A stretch of 64,000 nt of DNA from Ontholestes murinus (taxonomy: Eukaryota; Arthropoda; Insecta; Coleoptera; Staphylinidae). Below, in pieces: positions 1 through 12,000 of the stretch. The position numbers were made by a program, and so were the translations under genes. The stretch lies in contig OZ018394.1 in the NCBI GenBank assembly GCA_963969525.1, positions 32,428,447-32,492,446 of the forward strand. Reading direction: 5' to 3'. The notes beneath the pieces were generated by a model. That model was not told the origin of the DNA and made no database searches. It saw only the letters and a program-made list of their open reading frames with translations. Within the stretch, counting starts at the first letter, position 1. Each line of letters begins with the position of its first letter.

Positions 1-71
1 GGACATATTCAAAACATAGAGTTATTTTTTTAAATTAAAAAGTTCTAATCATATTTCGGCTACGTTAATAA

Positions 72-220
72 AATTTAAATGTTTGTTATCAATAACTAAT
101 TCCAAAATAAGAAGTTTGTTTAGCAAGTGCTAGCATGTATAATGGCTTATGATACATGCTAGCACTTGCTGAACAAACTTCTTATTTTTGAATTAGTTAT
201 TGATAACAAACATTTAAATT
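72..220. repeat. near-perfect palindrome, 69-bp arms
   Basis: Arm 72-140 is the reverse complement of 152-220 with two mismatches; the spacer is 11 nt (141-151). The arms carry no long open frame. The ends are AT-rich (AATTTAAATG / CATTTAAATT) and no convincing target duplication is visible. It is most simply a very young foldback MITE; the transcript would form one long hairpin, so a small-RNA hairpin is an alternative reading. Confidence 0.85.
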
Positions 221-3200
221 AAAAATGAAATTCAATAAGAACAATTACATATACTCAAAATTATCCATGTCATTTTGACGTACGCTGGTGGTGGGCGGAT
301 GGGCGGATACGGATGTAGCTGCACTAGCGATAGTGAAAGTGCAGGGTCGTTGGTCCGGATCTGCAATCTGGTGGGCGACCGGCACCTTTCGCTATTGGGT
401 TGCTATTGATGGCGTTTTAGAGTAATCGTGGTAATTTTTCAAAGCTCATTTACATAAATAATTCGGCGAAAGGACTACGTGATCTACAGCAAATCAAATG
501 CGACGATTAGTTTTTTTGACAGGGATCGTACATTTAGAATTCAACCCTCCAAACCAGATACCACGAATTCTCTTTGATTATGAAAATACTGGGTAAACAT
601 TTTCAGATTTAGCATTCTCGGAAATATTCCTGTTTTCGAGGATGAATAGAGACTTGAAGTAGAAGCTTGCAAGAAGATATTAAAGAGGACGGAATTGAAA
701 GTTACTTCCAACCTTTGTATCAGTGCTTAAGGTATCGGAACAGATAATTCATAAAAAGTTAGAGGAACTAATCTATTGCATATTTGCCCTATTGTTCACA
801 GTGGATGTGTTTACGTAATTTTATGCGTAACGAGTATTGTGTGTGCCGGCGACATAATCAATTACATGCCCAACGGACGTAATTGAATTACTCGAGTTTT
901 TGTCGTGTTGATATCAATGCAAATTGCTTTATCCCTAATGCCGGCACAATGGAGAGGAAAGTTATTTGCATGTAAATAAACTCCTTTTAAGTTAAGTAAC
1001 GTGAAAGGTGGATTTGTAACGGTCCTGTGATTTTATAGATTTTGCGTGTGCTCCGATTTGTGTTTATCGGATCGCTCCAAGCCAATTCGGTTGCTTGATG
1101 TATGTTTAGGTTTGTATTGTATCAAACGCTAATTATGTAATGTCTCAGTAGATAACAATACGGCATTGTTTGTAATAATAAATAAGATATTTGAAATAAT
1201 TATATATACGGGATAACTTTATATAAATAAAAAAGTAAATTATAAATGCAGCAAATAACAGAATCCTTTGAAAAATCATCAATTTCTCATAAGAGTGATT
1301 AAAATAAGTAATTAAAAAATCATCATTCAATTATTTAAATTTGTTTATAATTTATCTCTAATGATGAGCTATTTAAATAATAAGTAATTACAAATAAATT
1401 ATACAGGAGGCGTTGAACGATGTCTTGGTGATTTTTAATATTCGCAGTCTTTTAAAATCATTGCCCCAATTAATAAACAGGAAAGTAAAGAAAGATATTT
1501 ATTCTGTCGTTCAAATAATTACTCCTTGTATGAAAGTTACCACTGGTTCTTGTTTCTCCACCATAGTTGATGTGTCTGGTTGTTTTGAGGTGCCAAATTT
1601 ATTTGTTTCACTGTTTATTATTTTGCCTATATTACTAGCATTAGCATAGGTAACTGTATTTGTTGTCAAGTCTGGAGACTTTCGCTTTCTCTTGTCGCTA
1701 ACAGATGGTTGTTTGGTTACAGATTTCTGCATATTTCTATTTAAATTTGAGTGTTTGTTTACATTTTTTTCAAAATTTCCAATTTTTGATGTTAAATTCG
1801 GGATCTGCTACTCATATAAATGAAAACAACTAATGATCATTCATATCCTATTTCTGGTCACTTTCTTGTCGAAGATTCACTTACAAGAAAAGCAGGTCCG
1901 AATTTAATGAATAATTTTCTAATATTGCAAAACTGTCACACGAAGAATACAAACAAAAATTATAATAGAGATTATCAGAAGGCATTGAAAACTGAAGAAC
2001 AGTTAATCCTGAGCCAGGCTTAAATTATACATTATCACATAGAAAATTTGTATTAAATGCCGATGCATTTAATATAAAAATATAAGCTGTGTTATCAAAC
2101 ATTTGGGGTGGATAAGAATATAAGGAGAATAACCTGCGCAAATTTTAGTAATACTTTATCAAAATCAGACCTAATTTACAGCGTATTAACGAAAGAATTA
2201 CCTGCAGTAATAATATAGGTGGAGCGTATTTATAAATGTCTACATTCATTTTTTTTTTCAACTTTTAACGCTGTTTCTAAATGGTTTCTACAGTTTAATA
2301 TACAAAAATATCAGTTATAATATGGTTGGAAAGACTCCAGTATCTGGGTATTGAACATCGAGCTGAAGTAATTCTAAGAAATGCAGAAGCGAAGGAACTA
2401 CAAGCCAATATGGTAAACAATTCTGAATATTGGTCAAAATTAAAATATAAAGTTTGTATGTTAAGTTTAGATGGAAAAGGAAGGAAAATACCTATGCACC
2501 TGGGCAACGTTAGTAACCAATTCTAATACATTGAATTACTTCAGTAAATAATTATACACAAACCCGTTTCAAACTAAAAAATTATCATATTAGCGAAAAT
2601 ATTAGTATATAGTATTGGTGTTCATAGCTTTGGTTCGAACTCATGAAGACATTTTGAAACTATCTTTTTACAACAAGTGTCCATAATTACCAAAATCGAG
2701 GAGACCTTAATGATAGCTCAACATTTACAATCAGATGACAGAATAAATAAAATATAACCTTCAATCCTTATTTATATAAACCCGATAAAGAGTCCTTGAG
2801 AATCTTCTTCTTCTCTTACTGATTGGCAGTATAAATAAATAATCACATAAATTTCTTCATGAGTCGAAAGCTACTAGAGACCTAAAATATGGCAGGAAAA
2901 TATCATTTGAGTGATTAAAAATGAAGAATGAAGCAATTAATATTTAGCGAGCTAGCTATGGCAGAATAAATAAAACAGTAACTTAAATCGCTATTTATCG
3001 AAGACCATCGAAGAAACCCTGATGCTCTTATTTTTCTTGCTTGAGTAAAAATAGCAGAAACATTTATTTGAGTGATCTAAATTGAAGAATGGAAGTAATT
3101 AATATTTAATGAAATAGTGATTGGGTGGAGGTAAGGACGTGTGGTCGTAATGCGGGGTCTGTCACGGTATAAAACCTGTTGGTCGCATGGACGGCTGCAG

Positions 3201-3440
3201 CCAATTTTGCACTTGTCACTGTCTCGTAAGGTCCTCACCATACTGTCGTCTATATCTCATCAGTATCCCTGTCGCAATGCACAGTATCCCTACCCAGCAC
3301 AGCTTGTGGCTTTGTGTTGGGTAGGGATGGTCTGAATTTTAAATGTAATCTGCATGGAATATAAAACCACTATTTTGAGACAGACCGCAAAAATCTGACG
3401 AGGCTAAAGAGGGCTGACATATAACCCTCTTGTTTCAGGT
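221..3440. other. AT-rich interval with no recognised gene
   Basis: No domain was recognised. Three things stand out. A locally GC-rich patch at about 280-420 contains the short hairpin CTGCACT...AGTGCAG. At 1511-1732 (-) a 73-codon frame rich in Ser, Thr, Asn and Lys could be a LINE ORF1 tail, but this is not demonstrable. At 2326-2526 (+) there is an open frame of 66 codons with no recognised motif. The rest is stop-rich in all frames. Confidence 0.5.
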
Positions 3441-3880
3441 ACATGTTCCACAGCTTCAAAATCCCAGAAAAGGATTGGCGGAGCTGAAGCTAAAAGAAGG
3501 AGGAAGGGGCGAGAGCTGGAGGTTTAGGTAATAATATGAAGAGTTACAGACCGGACGACCCTGCCATCATGTTTTTTGGGCTGAACCCCAGGAAAAGGGT
3601 AAGTAGAGGTAGACTCCCATCAACCTTAAGACTCAGACTTAACTGGCACCCCCCAAGTGGTAACAATTAATTATTAAAACCTTCTAGAAAAACTCACAGA
3701 GGACCAAGTTAAAATCTGGGATGGTTCTCTCACCTACAAATTAGTTAAAACCGTATCGGACGGAGTCAACCCTATCTAGGATGAATGGCAATACTCCGAA
3801 GAAATCTTTAAGATAACTTGTGTGGATCAATCAGCCCTAGAGTGGCTCTTTACAGTACCCGCTTAGTTTAGTTTATTTCT
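3441..3880 (+). mobile_element. degenerate LINE ORF1 fragment (DUF4780-like)
   Basis: Between about 3460 and 3860 the + strand reads as a broken coding sequence. A basic stretch near 3465-3520 (SQKRIGGAEAKRRRKGRE) is followed at about 3685-3860 by a segment with LTEDQVKIWDG and, after an in-frame stop, ITCVDQSALEWLF. This order resembles the C-terminal half of ORF1 in RNase H-bearing insect LINEs, a region related to DUF4780. It may belong to the same family as the LINE at 31.65-36.55 kb. Stops and missing sequence make it a dead remnant. The assignment is from memory of the family pattern and is moderate at best. Confidence 0.45.
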
Positions 3881-3889
3881 TGCAAGAAC

Positions 3890-5170
3890 AGCGGAAATAA
3901 AGGCCAAGTACTTCCACAGTGTGAAGAATTAGTGTAGTTAGAGAAAATACAAAGGAAACTATTTCGGGTGTCAAATGGTTAATGCCTCTAACATTGTGTT
4001 TTAAGAAAAAAGGTTATTTGGCAAAGACTTATCTCTAACGACGATAGCGTAATCGAATATTCGTTGTATCTAATTACAAATAATCTTGGTAATCGTTGTT
4101 GTGCTACTTCTACTTGTTATTTAGTATTGCCTTTCATAATGAACAGCAAAGTTCGAAAAACTGAGTGGTTTAACATGTTTGACTCAAGCAAACAAGCATT
4201 TAAAATGTTCTTTTTCCAAAAATATTTTAAGAACCAAGTAATTATTTTCAACAATTTTATTTTTCTAACTGTATCATAAGTTTTATACTATTTTTATTTA
4301 TGTAGTTCATTTTGTAATTTTAGCTATAAGTTAAATTGTCAGTGAATTTTAAGTTTCTAATATATATTTATTTGTTAAATGGGGATATATGTAAATAAAG
4401 GATTTATTTATTTATTTAGGTTTCAACGAGCATCTTCGTGGGTTGATAGAAATAAAATATAACGAGCCAATTAGTAGATGAAAGAGATTATGACGTAAAG
4501 ACAGGCAAAAATTAATACTAAAATTGAGAATTATTCCATAACCAATTCCAATATTATAAATGTTATGGGATGTGCCTCAATAACTTGTTGAATAATTAGC
4601 GACCAAATTCAAATCCACTGCGAATTTAACAAATAATTTTTTATTAATAATTTATATGGGATAAAACAGAGTAAGTTAAGGCTCAGTACTTCCGTAGAGT
4701 CAAGAAATGTTACAACTAAAGAGAAAAAAAAGCAAGGCTTATCCTCTGAAACTTTGTGTTACTAGAAAAGGAGTTTGAAAAGTTATTTGCCAAAGACTCC
4801 TCTCTAGCAAGTGTAGTTTAACTGAACATTGGTTCTCACTAAATAAAAATAATCATTTACTAAATAACAATAATGAAATATGTTCATCAAAAGCCAGCCA
4901 GCTTCTGGAACTGACGAAATCAAAGCTCACTAGTTCTATAGAGTAAGGATAAGGTACAATTAAAGAAAAAAGTAAGGAAAATTATTCCAGGTCTATTATA
5001 AATATCGTCTCGAACATTTTGTTAATTTGAAACAAGTTAAAAAAGAGAGATTATTTGTTAAAGGATCCTCTGTAGCAAATTTAGTTTATCTGAACATTGG
5101 CTTTCACTAACTAAAAATAATAATAGTTAATCATAAAGAAATACACTAATTAGAAGCCAGCCTACAGTGT
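3890..5170. repeat. degenerate repeated block plus LINE-type 3' tail
   Basis: Three diverged copies of one segment are visible, beginning near 3890, 4675 and 4905. Each has a run like 'gtacttcc...gtag/gtga agaa', then a variant of 'ttatttg(g/c)caaagactc', then 'gttta(t/a)ctgaacattgg'. The first copy is followed at 4280-4425 by AT-rich sequence ending 'aaataaagg' and (atttatt)n, the usual look of a LINE 3' end. The third copy runs into the LINE endonuclease region beginning near 5080. Probably several truncated ends of related LINEs. The open frame at 4064-4279 shows no recognised domain. Confidence 0.4.
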
Positions 5171-8022
5171 TGTATGACTATATGAAATAGCAAGGAATCA
5201 AGAAGCTTTCTATCTATGATTTCGACTAACTGGTCTAAATAATTAGCAGCATGCTCGTGTTCATCAACACCAACATAAACACTTGAACGTAGGATTAAAG
5301 CTTTAAAGGGATTTGATCATTACATTGCAATTTATTACAAACGCCACAATGTATTTGGAAAGAAAAAACATGGTATGTTCAGGTAATTTTGTTAGAAATT
5401 TCACATATTTAATATTGACACTATGATATATGTTTAGTTATAGAGTAGATTCATCAGATAGTTTCAACAATAAATTTGTGAAAATTCAGACCAAGTGTTT
5501 TATTTAGTTTATATGATACGGAATTTTACCAAGTAGCAGCCTTGTGAATCCAATAGACTGAGTCGGAAATTGAGTATTGCATACCAAATTATTACATATT
5601 GTCTAGCTACTTATGTAGAAAAGATGCAAAACACGGTGGTGCAATGATTATGATGAACAAACATTTTGTCACGTTGTTGAACGATTTATCTTTTGATTTA
5701 TCATGCGAATTAGCTGGAATACAATTAATCCATGATTATAGCGCTATACAGATCTCCAAATAGCAATTATTCAGAATTTCTAAACACTCTAACAGCAATG
5801 TTAGAAACATTAAATCCACAGTTGACTAATTATGTTTGTGGAGATTTTAACGTTCAATTTACTAAGAAAGCAACAAAAACCAACATGTTATCCAATCTAC
5901 TATTTAGCCAAGTCTTTCATCAATTAACTTCTGCTGTCACTAGGCACCAAGCCTGCACCTACAACATATTCTCTAATAATAAATACGCCGTTACTTCATG
6001 TAATGTTATTGTTTTGGTAATCTCATACTACTGAAGCATTGAACTTGTAATAACCCATGTGCATAATATATCAACAGATGCAAAGAAAACAATTAGACCA
6101 TTTAGTCAAATCGCGAAATTTACTTTTTATCACTTTGTTTACTCCTGTTATTGGTTTTTCCAAGAATAATACAGATGTTACTTCATGGAATTATTTTATA
6201 AATAAATTAAATGAATTTTATGATGAATCATTTTCTAAAAAAAAAAATATATAACCATAAACGAAACACAGGTCAGGTGGTTTGACAATGAACTGTGTGT
6301 AACTATTGCTAACAATTTCTAAGTGAAATGGTTCTTCGTAAATCGCAATCCAAAGCTACGCGAGATCTTCAACATATAGAAATAAATATAGACACACATT
6401 ACGAAAAAATCGAATTGATGCAACTAGCAACTTTATAAAAACAGGTTCCAATTACCTCAGCGCTTTGTCTACTCAAATTAATTTCAGGAAATCTGACAAT
6501 CATAGTAGCGCTTGTAATATATCAGTTGATGAATTTAACACTTTTTATGCATCAGCGGTTGATGCTGTTATTGGATCTCTTCCAGCGCCCACAGAAGGTC
6601 TAATAGATTTTCTAACAAATAATCCTCCATCAAGCACCAATGTAGAATATTTCAAATTCTCAGAAGTGTCTTGTGCATAAGGTAGGAAAAGCGTAAACAC
6701 ATTAATAGACTTAATAATGAAACCACTAAATAAGCGGCACTTAAAATTGCGAAATGTATACCAGTTTCTAAAAGAGGTGACCCTCACATTAAAACGAATT
6801 ACCGGCCAATTTGTTTAATACCGGTACTATAGAAGATCATCGAAAGTATACTCAATGAGCTAATATCAAATTACTTTAAAAATCAAGAACTATTCAATAG
6901 ATTTGGCTTCAGGCGTGATCTCTCTTCTACTGGATCTGTGCTCAGATTTGTTGATAGATGAAATCGCAGTCTGTAACTTTTTAGATCTCAGTAGAGCTTT
7001 TGATTGTGTAACTCACAGTATTCTCTATCAAATGCTCTATTACCATAACTTCAATCCATCTGCCTCCAGACTCAAACTCTCCTATCTATCGGATGTGTTT
7101 ATAAAAACTAGGGATCGAAGAACCTAAATATCACAAATGGGGTACCCCAAGGAACAATCCTTGGCCCTTTATTGTTCTTGACCTATATTAATGACCTTCA
7201 GTATAGCATCAAGTCAAGCTTACCATTTCTATATGTGGATGACACCACACCCTTAGAAACGGATAAAAGCAAGTAAGTGGTTTAACAGCAACATATTGAA
7301 ACTAAATGAATCAAAAACTGTGAAACTAACAATAAAGCAAGTTCCTTTATCAGAAACAAGATCCACAACATTTCTTGTGTAAGGGCAATATGTGTAGTCG
7401 TGCACCTGTAGTGATTGTAGATAATTGTAGATATTTACTGGAATTAATATATTAACAGCTCCTTGTGTATTTATACTAGAGTGTCTGCTTTATATCAGGA
7501 ATAATCTTGATAATTTCAGGACAAACGCTGACTTTCATCGCTACCCACTCACGATAAACATGATCTGAGTTTCAATCACTTTCGACTAAATAAATCTATC
7601 ACTGTTACGCAATACTATTATTCAACCTTTTACCGGACAGTATAAAAGATTTGCCGGTTCAAATTCATAAAAACCGCATTTGATAATATCTTATGAAACA
7701 CCATTTTATTCTTTTGACCAAATTTTAAATATTCCAACATCAGATTTCGCAACCCTACAATAAAATATTATCTGAAGTTTTAATATGTTTTAAAAGATTA
7801 TGTAACTATTTAAACTTTTTAAATATTATCTAACTATTACTATATTTGAATTGTATTACGTTTACTAATTTATTGATTTCATGTACTTATATCTAGCTTA
7901 GTTTCTAAAATGTTATATGTTATATTTGTCCCCTAGATTGATCTAACTACTATATGACATACACATAACTTGCTAAATGCACTAATAAAAAATTATTAAT
8001 ATTATTATTATTATATTACTAA
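5080..8022 (+). mobile_element. jockey/CR1-like LINE, copy 1, decayed
   Basis: Non-LTR retrotransposon ORF2 remnant. The APE-type endonuclease region runs about 5560-6030, with a Cys-Arg-Lys...HGGAMI segment near 5610 and, at 5732-6034, ALYRSPNSN and CGDFNVQF. A linker follows (6057-6680). The reverse transcriptase has LDLSRAFDCV near 6985, NGVPQGTILGPLLF from about 7137 and the catalytic FLYVDD near 7229. Frameshifts and stops separate all of these, and the C-terminal part after the YVDD box is largely missing. The 3' end is AATAAAA followed by (ATT)n at about 7980-8022, shared with copy 2. It cannot be active. The clade call is from the motif set and could be CR1 rather than jockey. Confidence 0.8.
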
Positions 8023-9004
8023 ACAGGTAACACTTTACTCAAGGCCCAAATATATTTAATAATTAATTCATTAAACATGAGTATAATTTTGTGAAATAAG
8101 TTATAAAATAGGTAGGTGTGTTCTTAGCAATTACCTTTATTATATTTTAATATTATAATGTTGTACATAAGATTAGTTTTAATTTAATTATTAATATTTT
8201 AAATGATTATGTAAAATTAATTTATATTTCTTAACATTTTGATCGTAAGTAAAATAAAACATTAATGAAGCCGTTATTACATTATTATTTAAGTTGCATT
8301 TTTGTTATTTTTACTAACACATTTTCGATGAAAAGTTGTATGATAGAACTTCTATTTTTGTTTGATCTTTCTATACGGTATGGTCAATCGTAAAACTTGG
8401 TCCCAGTTTTGATGGCTTATTTTGATGCTTTTATGTATGAAACATAATATTACTTCAAGAAAATATAAAATAACTACTTTATTGTCCAATTTATACGTAA
8501 CAGGAATATTTTAAAAACAGTATAAAATAAATAAATGCAAATAATTATTCAATAGGTTTCATATAGATGACCCTTACTGAAATATGTGATTCACTTATAA
8601 AAATCATGGGTGATAAGTATATTTTATTAATCGATCTTCTAATCAATTCATATTGTTTGTTTGTAACTTTCTTTCATTAACTAAAGCATACACGAATGAA
8701 TTTCTTGGCGAATAAATTTTTATCGCAACCTAAAATCCAAGAGAAATTTCAATAAAAATAATTGCACGAGTCTAAAATTATACATTTGGCGACAATTTTC
8801 ATATTTTAATTTCAATATGTCATAGAGTATAATACTAGTTTCTCCAAGAGAAAGCATTCTTGAATTATTTCATGTGTTGTCATCTAAAACGCGTGCATTT
8901 TTATGCCTACGTTGTTTTAATGTGTTGAGGAAGTAATTTTCAAAACTTGCATAAGATCACCATTAGATTATTATAATATACGCCAGTGGTGGTACTTTAT
9001 GGAA
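8023..9004. other. AT-rich intergenic DNA upstream of cuticle gene 1
   Basis: No open frame, transposon motif or strong repeat was recognised here. The last few hundred bases are the presumed upstream control region of the cuticle gene starting at 9077, but no specific factor site was identified. Confidence 0.5.
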
Positions 9005-9014
9005 TATATAAAAA
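9005..9014 (+). promoter_or_regulatory. TATA box of cuticle gene 1
   Basis: TATATAAAAA lies 63 bp before the 12-nt coding micro-exon. An initiator-like CCAGTAC near 9036-9042 is about 30 bp downstream, the usual TATA-to-start spacing, giving a 5' UTR of about 40 nt. Confidence 0.7.
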
Positions 9015-9076
9015 ACAGGCGTGCGTCTAAAGAAGCCAGTACAGTGAATATTCTCGGTACATTGTTAACAACCAAC

Positions 9077-12000
9077 ATGTTCATCAAGGTATGTAATACA
9101 TTCGTTGTATTTTAATTTTAATTGTAAACTATTTTTTTATAACTTTAAATAAAATAAAATAAATATCTAATACATTAGTTTGATAATGACTAGCTGAATT
9201 ATGTCGAAACTATAGTCACTGAAATAATAAAGTGTGTGATATAAACAAGGTTTATTTTATTTTATTTAAAGTTATAAAATATGTATCACAAAGTGAATGC
9301 CTCTACAATCAAATATTTAATTTTTGATAATTAAATAATTAATCTAATCATTTAAAATAATTGAAACATTCTATTATATTATAATACTTTTAGCACATAT
9401 ATGTTCTAAGTAATCCATTATGTGGATAAAGGTCGTAAAATTGATTTGCTGAAAGCGGTGGAAATTTTAATGCCAACACTATTCCAGGAATTTCCTTATT
9501 AAATGATTAAACCAGCCTAGCGTATATACGTTCCTATTTGGAATTTTATCAATTAGGATACTGCTAGCGTTTCAATTAATCCTTAATTGATTCATGTTGC
9601 TTAAAATTGCATTAACCGTATAAAGTACAAATTAAGAAAGATGATTAAATACGAAATTATTATCATTTTTATATTATTATTAGGAATATTTGAAGTTTAT
9701 TTTCGGGATATAAACTTTTATAGTTTTTTTCGTGGAAATTTTCTCTGGAAATTTAGAATTATTCAATTCCCAGTTTTCTACAGTATTTTTTTAATAAAAA
9801 ATACATTATATAAAGTAATCTTTATTACCGTTATTAAATTTTTCAGTTTCAACACAGCTGAAAAAAATAATCACCAAAACTGTCTAATGGTTAACAAGGA
9901 AAATAATGTGACCTTATTTTAACAACCCTAAACATTAGGATAATTAATTTTTTTTAATAAAAAAAATATTTTCGTTTGCAATAAACAGAAACTTTACCAG
10001 ATTATAAATAAAACTGTCCTTTTTTACTATCACACACAGTTTTATTTGTTATCTGGTAGAGTTCCTGGTTCAAGAGGTATCACAAAGTTCTGGCTTCAAA
10101 CATCCAACAAATTATAATAAACGCTTAAGAATTCAATCAATTCAATCAATTTTTCCAAAACACTTCTGTAGTCACATGGAGTTATCCAAAAATTTGTAAC
10201 TTATAAGGCTGACTGCCAAAATTTAAATCTTCATACCAGGAAAAGGTATCCATACAAAGTTAATGTTGTACAAGAAATTCGCTTTTATTGTTGTTATAAA
10301 TTTTGAATAATAAATACTCACCTAACAATAACAATTGAGCACCTCAAAATTTATTGTAAGCAATAGTTAAATGTAAAAAAAGATGGGCTAAGGTGGACTA
10401 CAATGAAACACCAGAGTGAGTAGTCATTTAATAGTAAAAGGAGTTATCATTGCTCCGTAAAACCTCCAGGACCTTTTCATTACAGTTGATCAATGAAACA
10501 TGTTTCACCAAACAGAGGCTTCAAGTAGATGGATGCTGTACAGTATTTTGCAGTCATCAACTATCAAAGTTAATATTTCCAAATCATGCACAATGTGAGT
10601 CATCGCAGATGGGCACCGAGACGAATATCAGCGGAATTCCAAACGCAGGAGAGATAAAAAAACCTCCGAAGAAAAAGTTTTCACAAAACAATAATGAATC
10701 AAAAATTACTGTTATAAACAAAAAATCGTCAACTGCCTGTGATAATAGTTCAGTAAACCCGAATAAAAAAAAACATTTGTTGAAACTAAGAAAACGTATT
10801 CTGACAAAGTACGCACCAAGGAAAACAGAGACGGTGAAATAATCAAAATATGTATGAATACACAGACAGATCCGAGTAGCAAAATCTTATCACAACAAAA
10901 ATTGAATCCAGCTGTAAATAAACAATCAGAATCAGCAGTCCATCCTGCACGAAACGAATGGCAATCGATCCATTATAAAAAAAAGAATAAATATGCATGT
11001 ACTGGAGTAGCCGAAAACTCAACTATAAAAGGTTTTGAATACTGTTGTGAGAACAGTTACACTAATAGATCTATTACAGGGATATGGCTTGAGAAAACTA
11101 GTTAATTTTGCAACAAGAAATAATAACTGTATTGATAATATTTTTAGTAATCACGAAAGTAGTGAAATAACAAAAATCCTTACATTTTCATTAACTGATC
11201 ATGTTGCTATAGCATTAACCTTACATATACAAGACAATCTTGAAATTAAGCGCAATATTAAAATTCGACCTTTGACTAACATCAGAAAATGTAATTTTTA
11301 TAATTTACTACAAAATACTGACTTTAGTTTTATTGAGTCAATTAACATGAACTGTAATGATAATCTAATTAATGTATTAGTCAATAATTATTCTGCAGCT
11401 TTCCCTGAAAAAATAGTTAGCCAAGGGTGTCGTGGTTCATTTGTAAATTTGTACAATGACTAATTAAAGCACAAGCGGGAAATATTACATCTAGTGTGCG
11501 AAGCCTATTTAACACGTTCGCCGCCAAGCGAATATTTCACATAAGTGCTGTTTTGAATCCCGCGTGACCGCCAGCGGTCATAGCTAATATAAGGAATAAC
11601 TACAAATTATTTCCCCGGCGTGGAAGAAACGATGACTATATGACCGCCAGCGGTACATGTGGCGGTGAACGTGTTAAATAATCCCAGTGACGATATGCGA
11701 CTATTACGTAATGAGCTCAAATTAAATTATAAAAAACTGTTGAAAGAAACCAAAATTAGTGCCAATGATAAATATATTAGTCAATCCAATAATACTATAA
11801 AATGCATGTGGAAACTTAATAACAATGAGCTAGTTTCGAATAATACGTATAAGCTACCACCAACAGGTATTACGGCGGACGAATTTAATATAAATATTTC
11901 AAAAAATATAGATAAAATAGTTGCGAACATTCCAAAAACTAATTTAAAACGCGTCACATTATTATCAACACCGCAAAGTTCAGAATATTTAGAATTTTGC

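Noticed and set aside
1145..1330. 61-codon Tyr/Ile/Phe-rich - strand frame as a membrane protein
   Set aside because: Composition expected from AT-rich DNA; no promoter, splice context or conservation visible.
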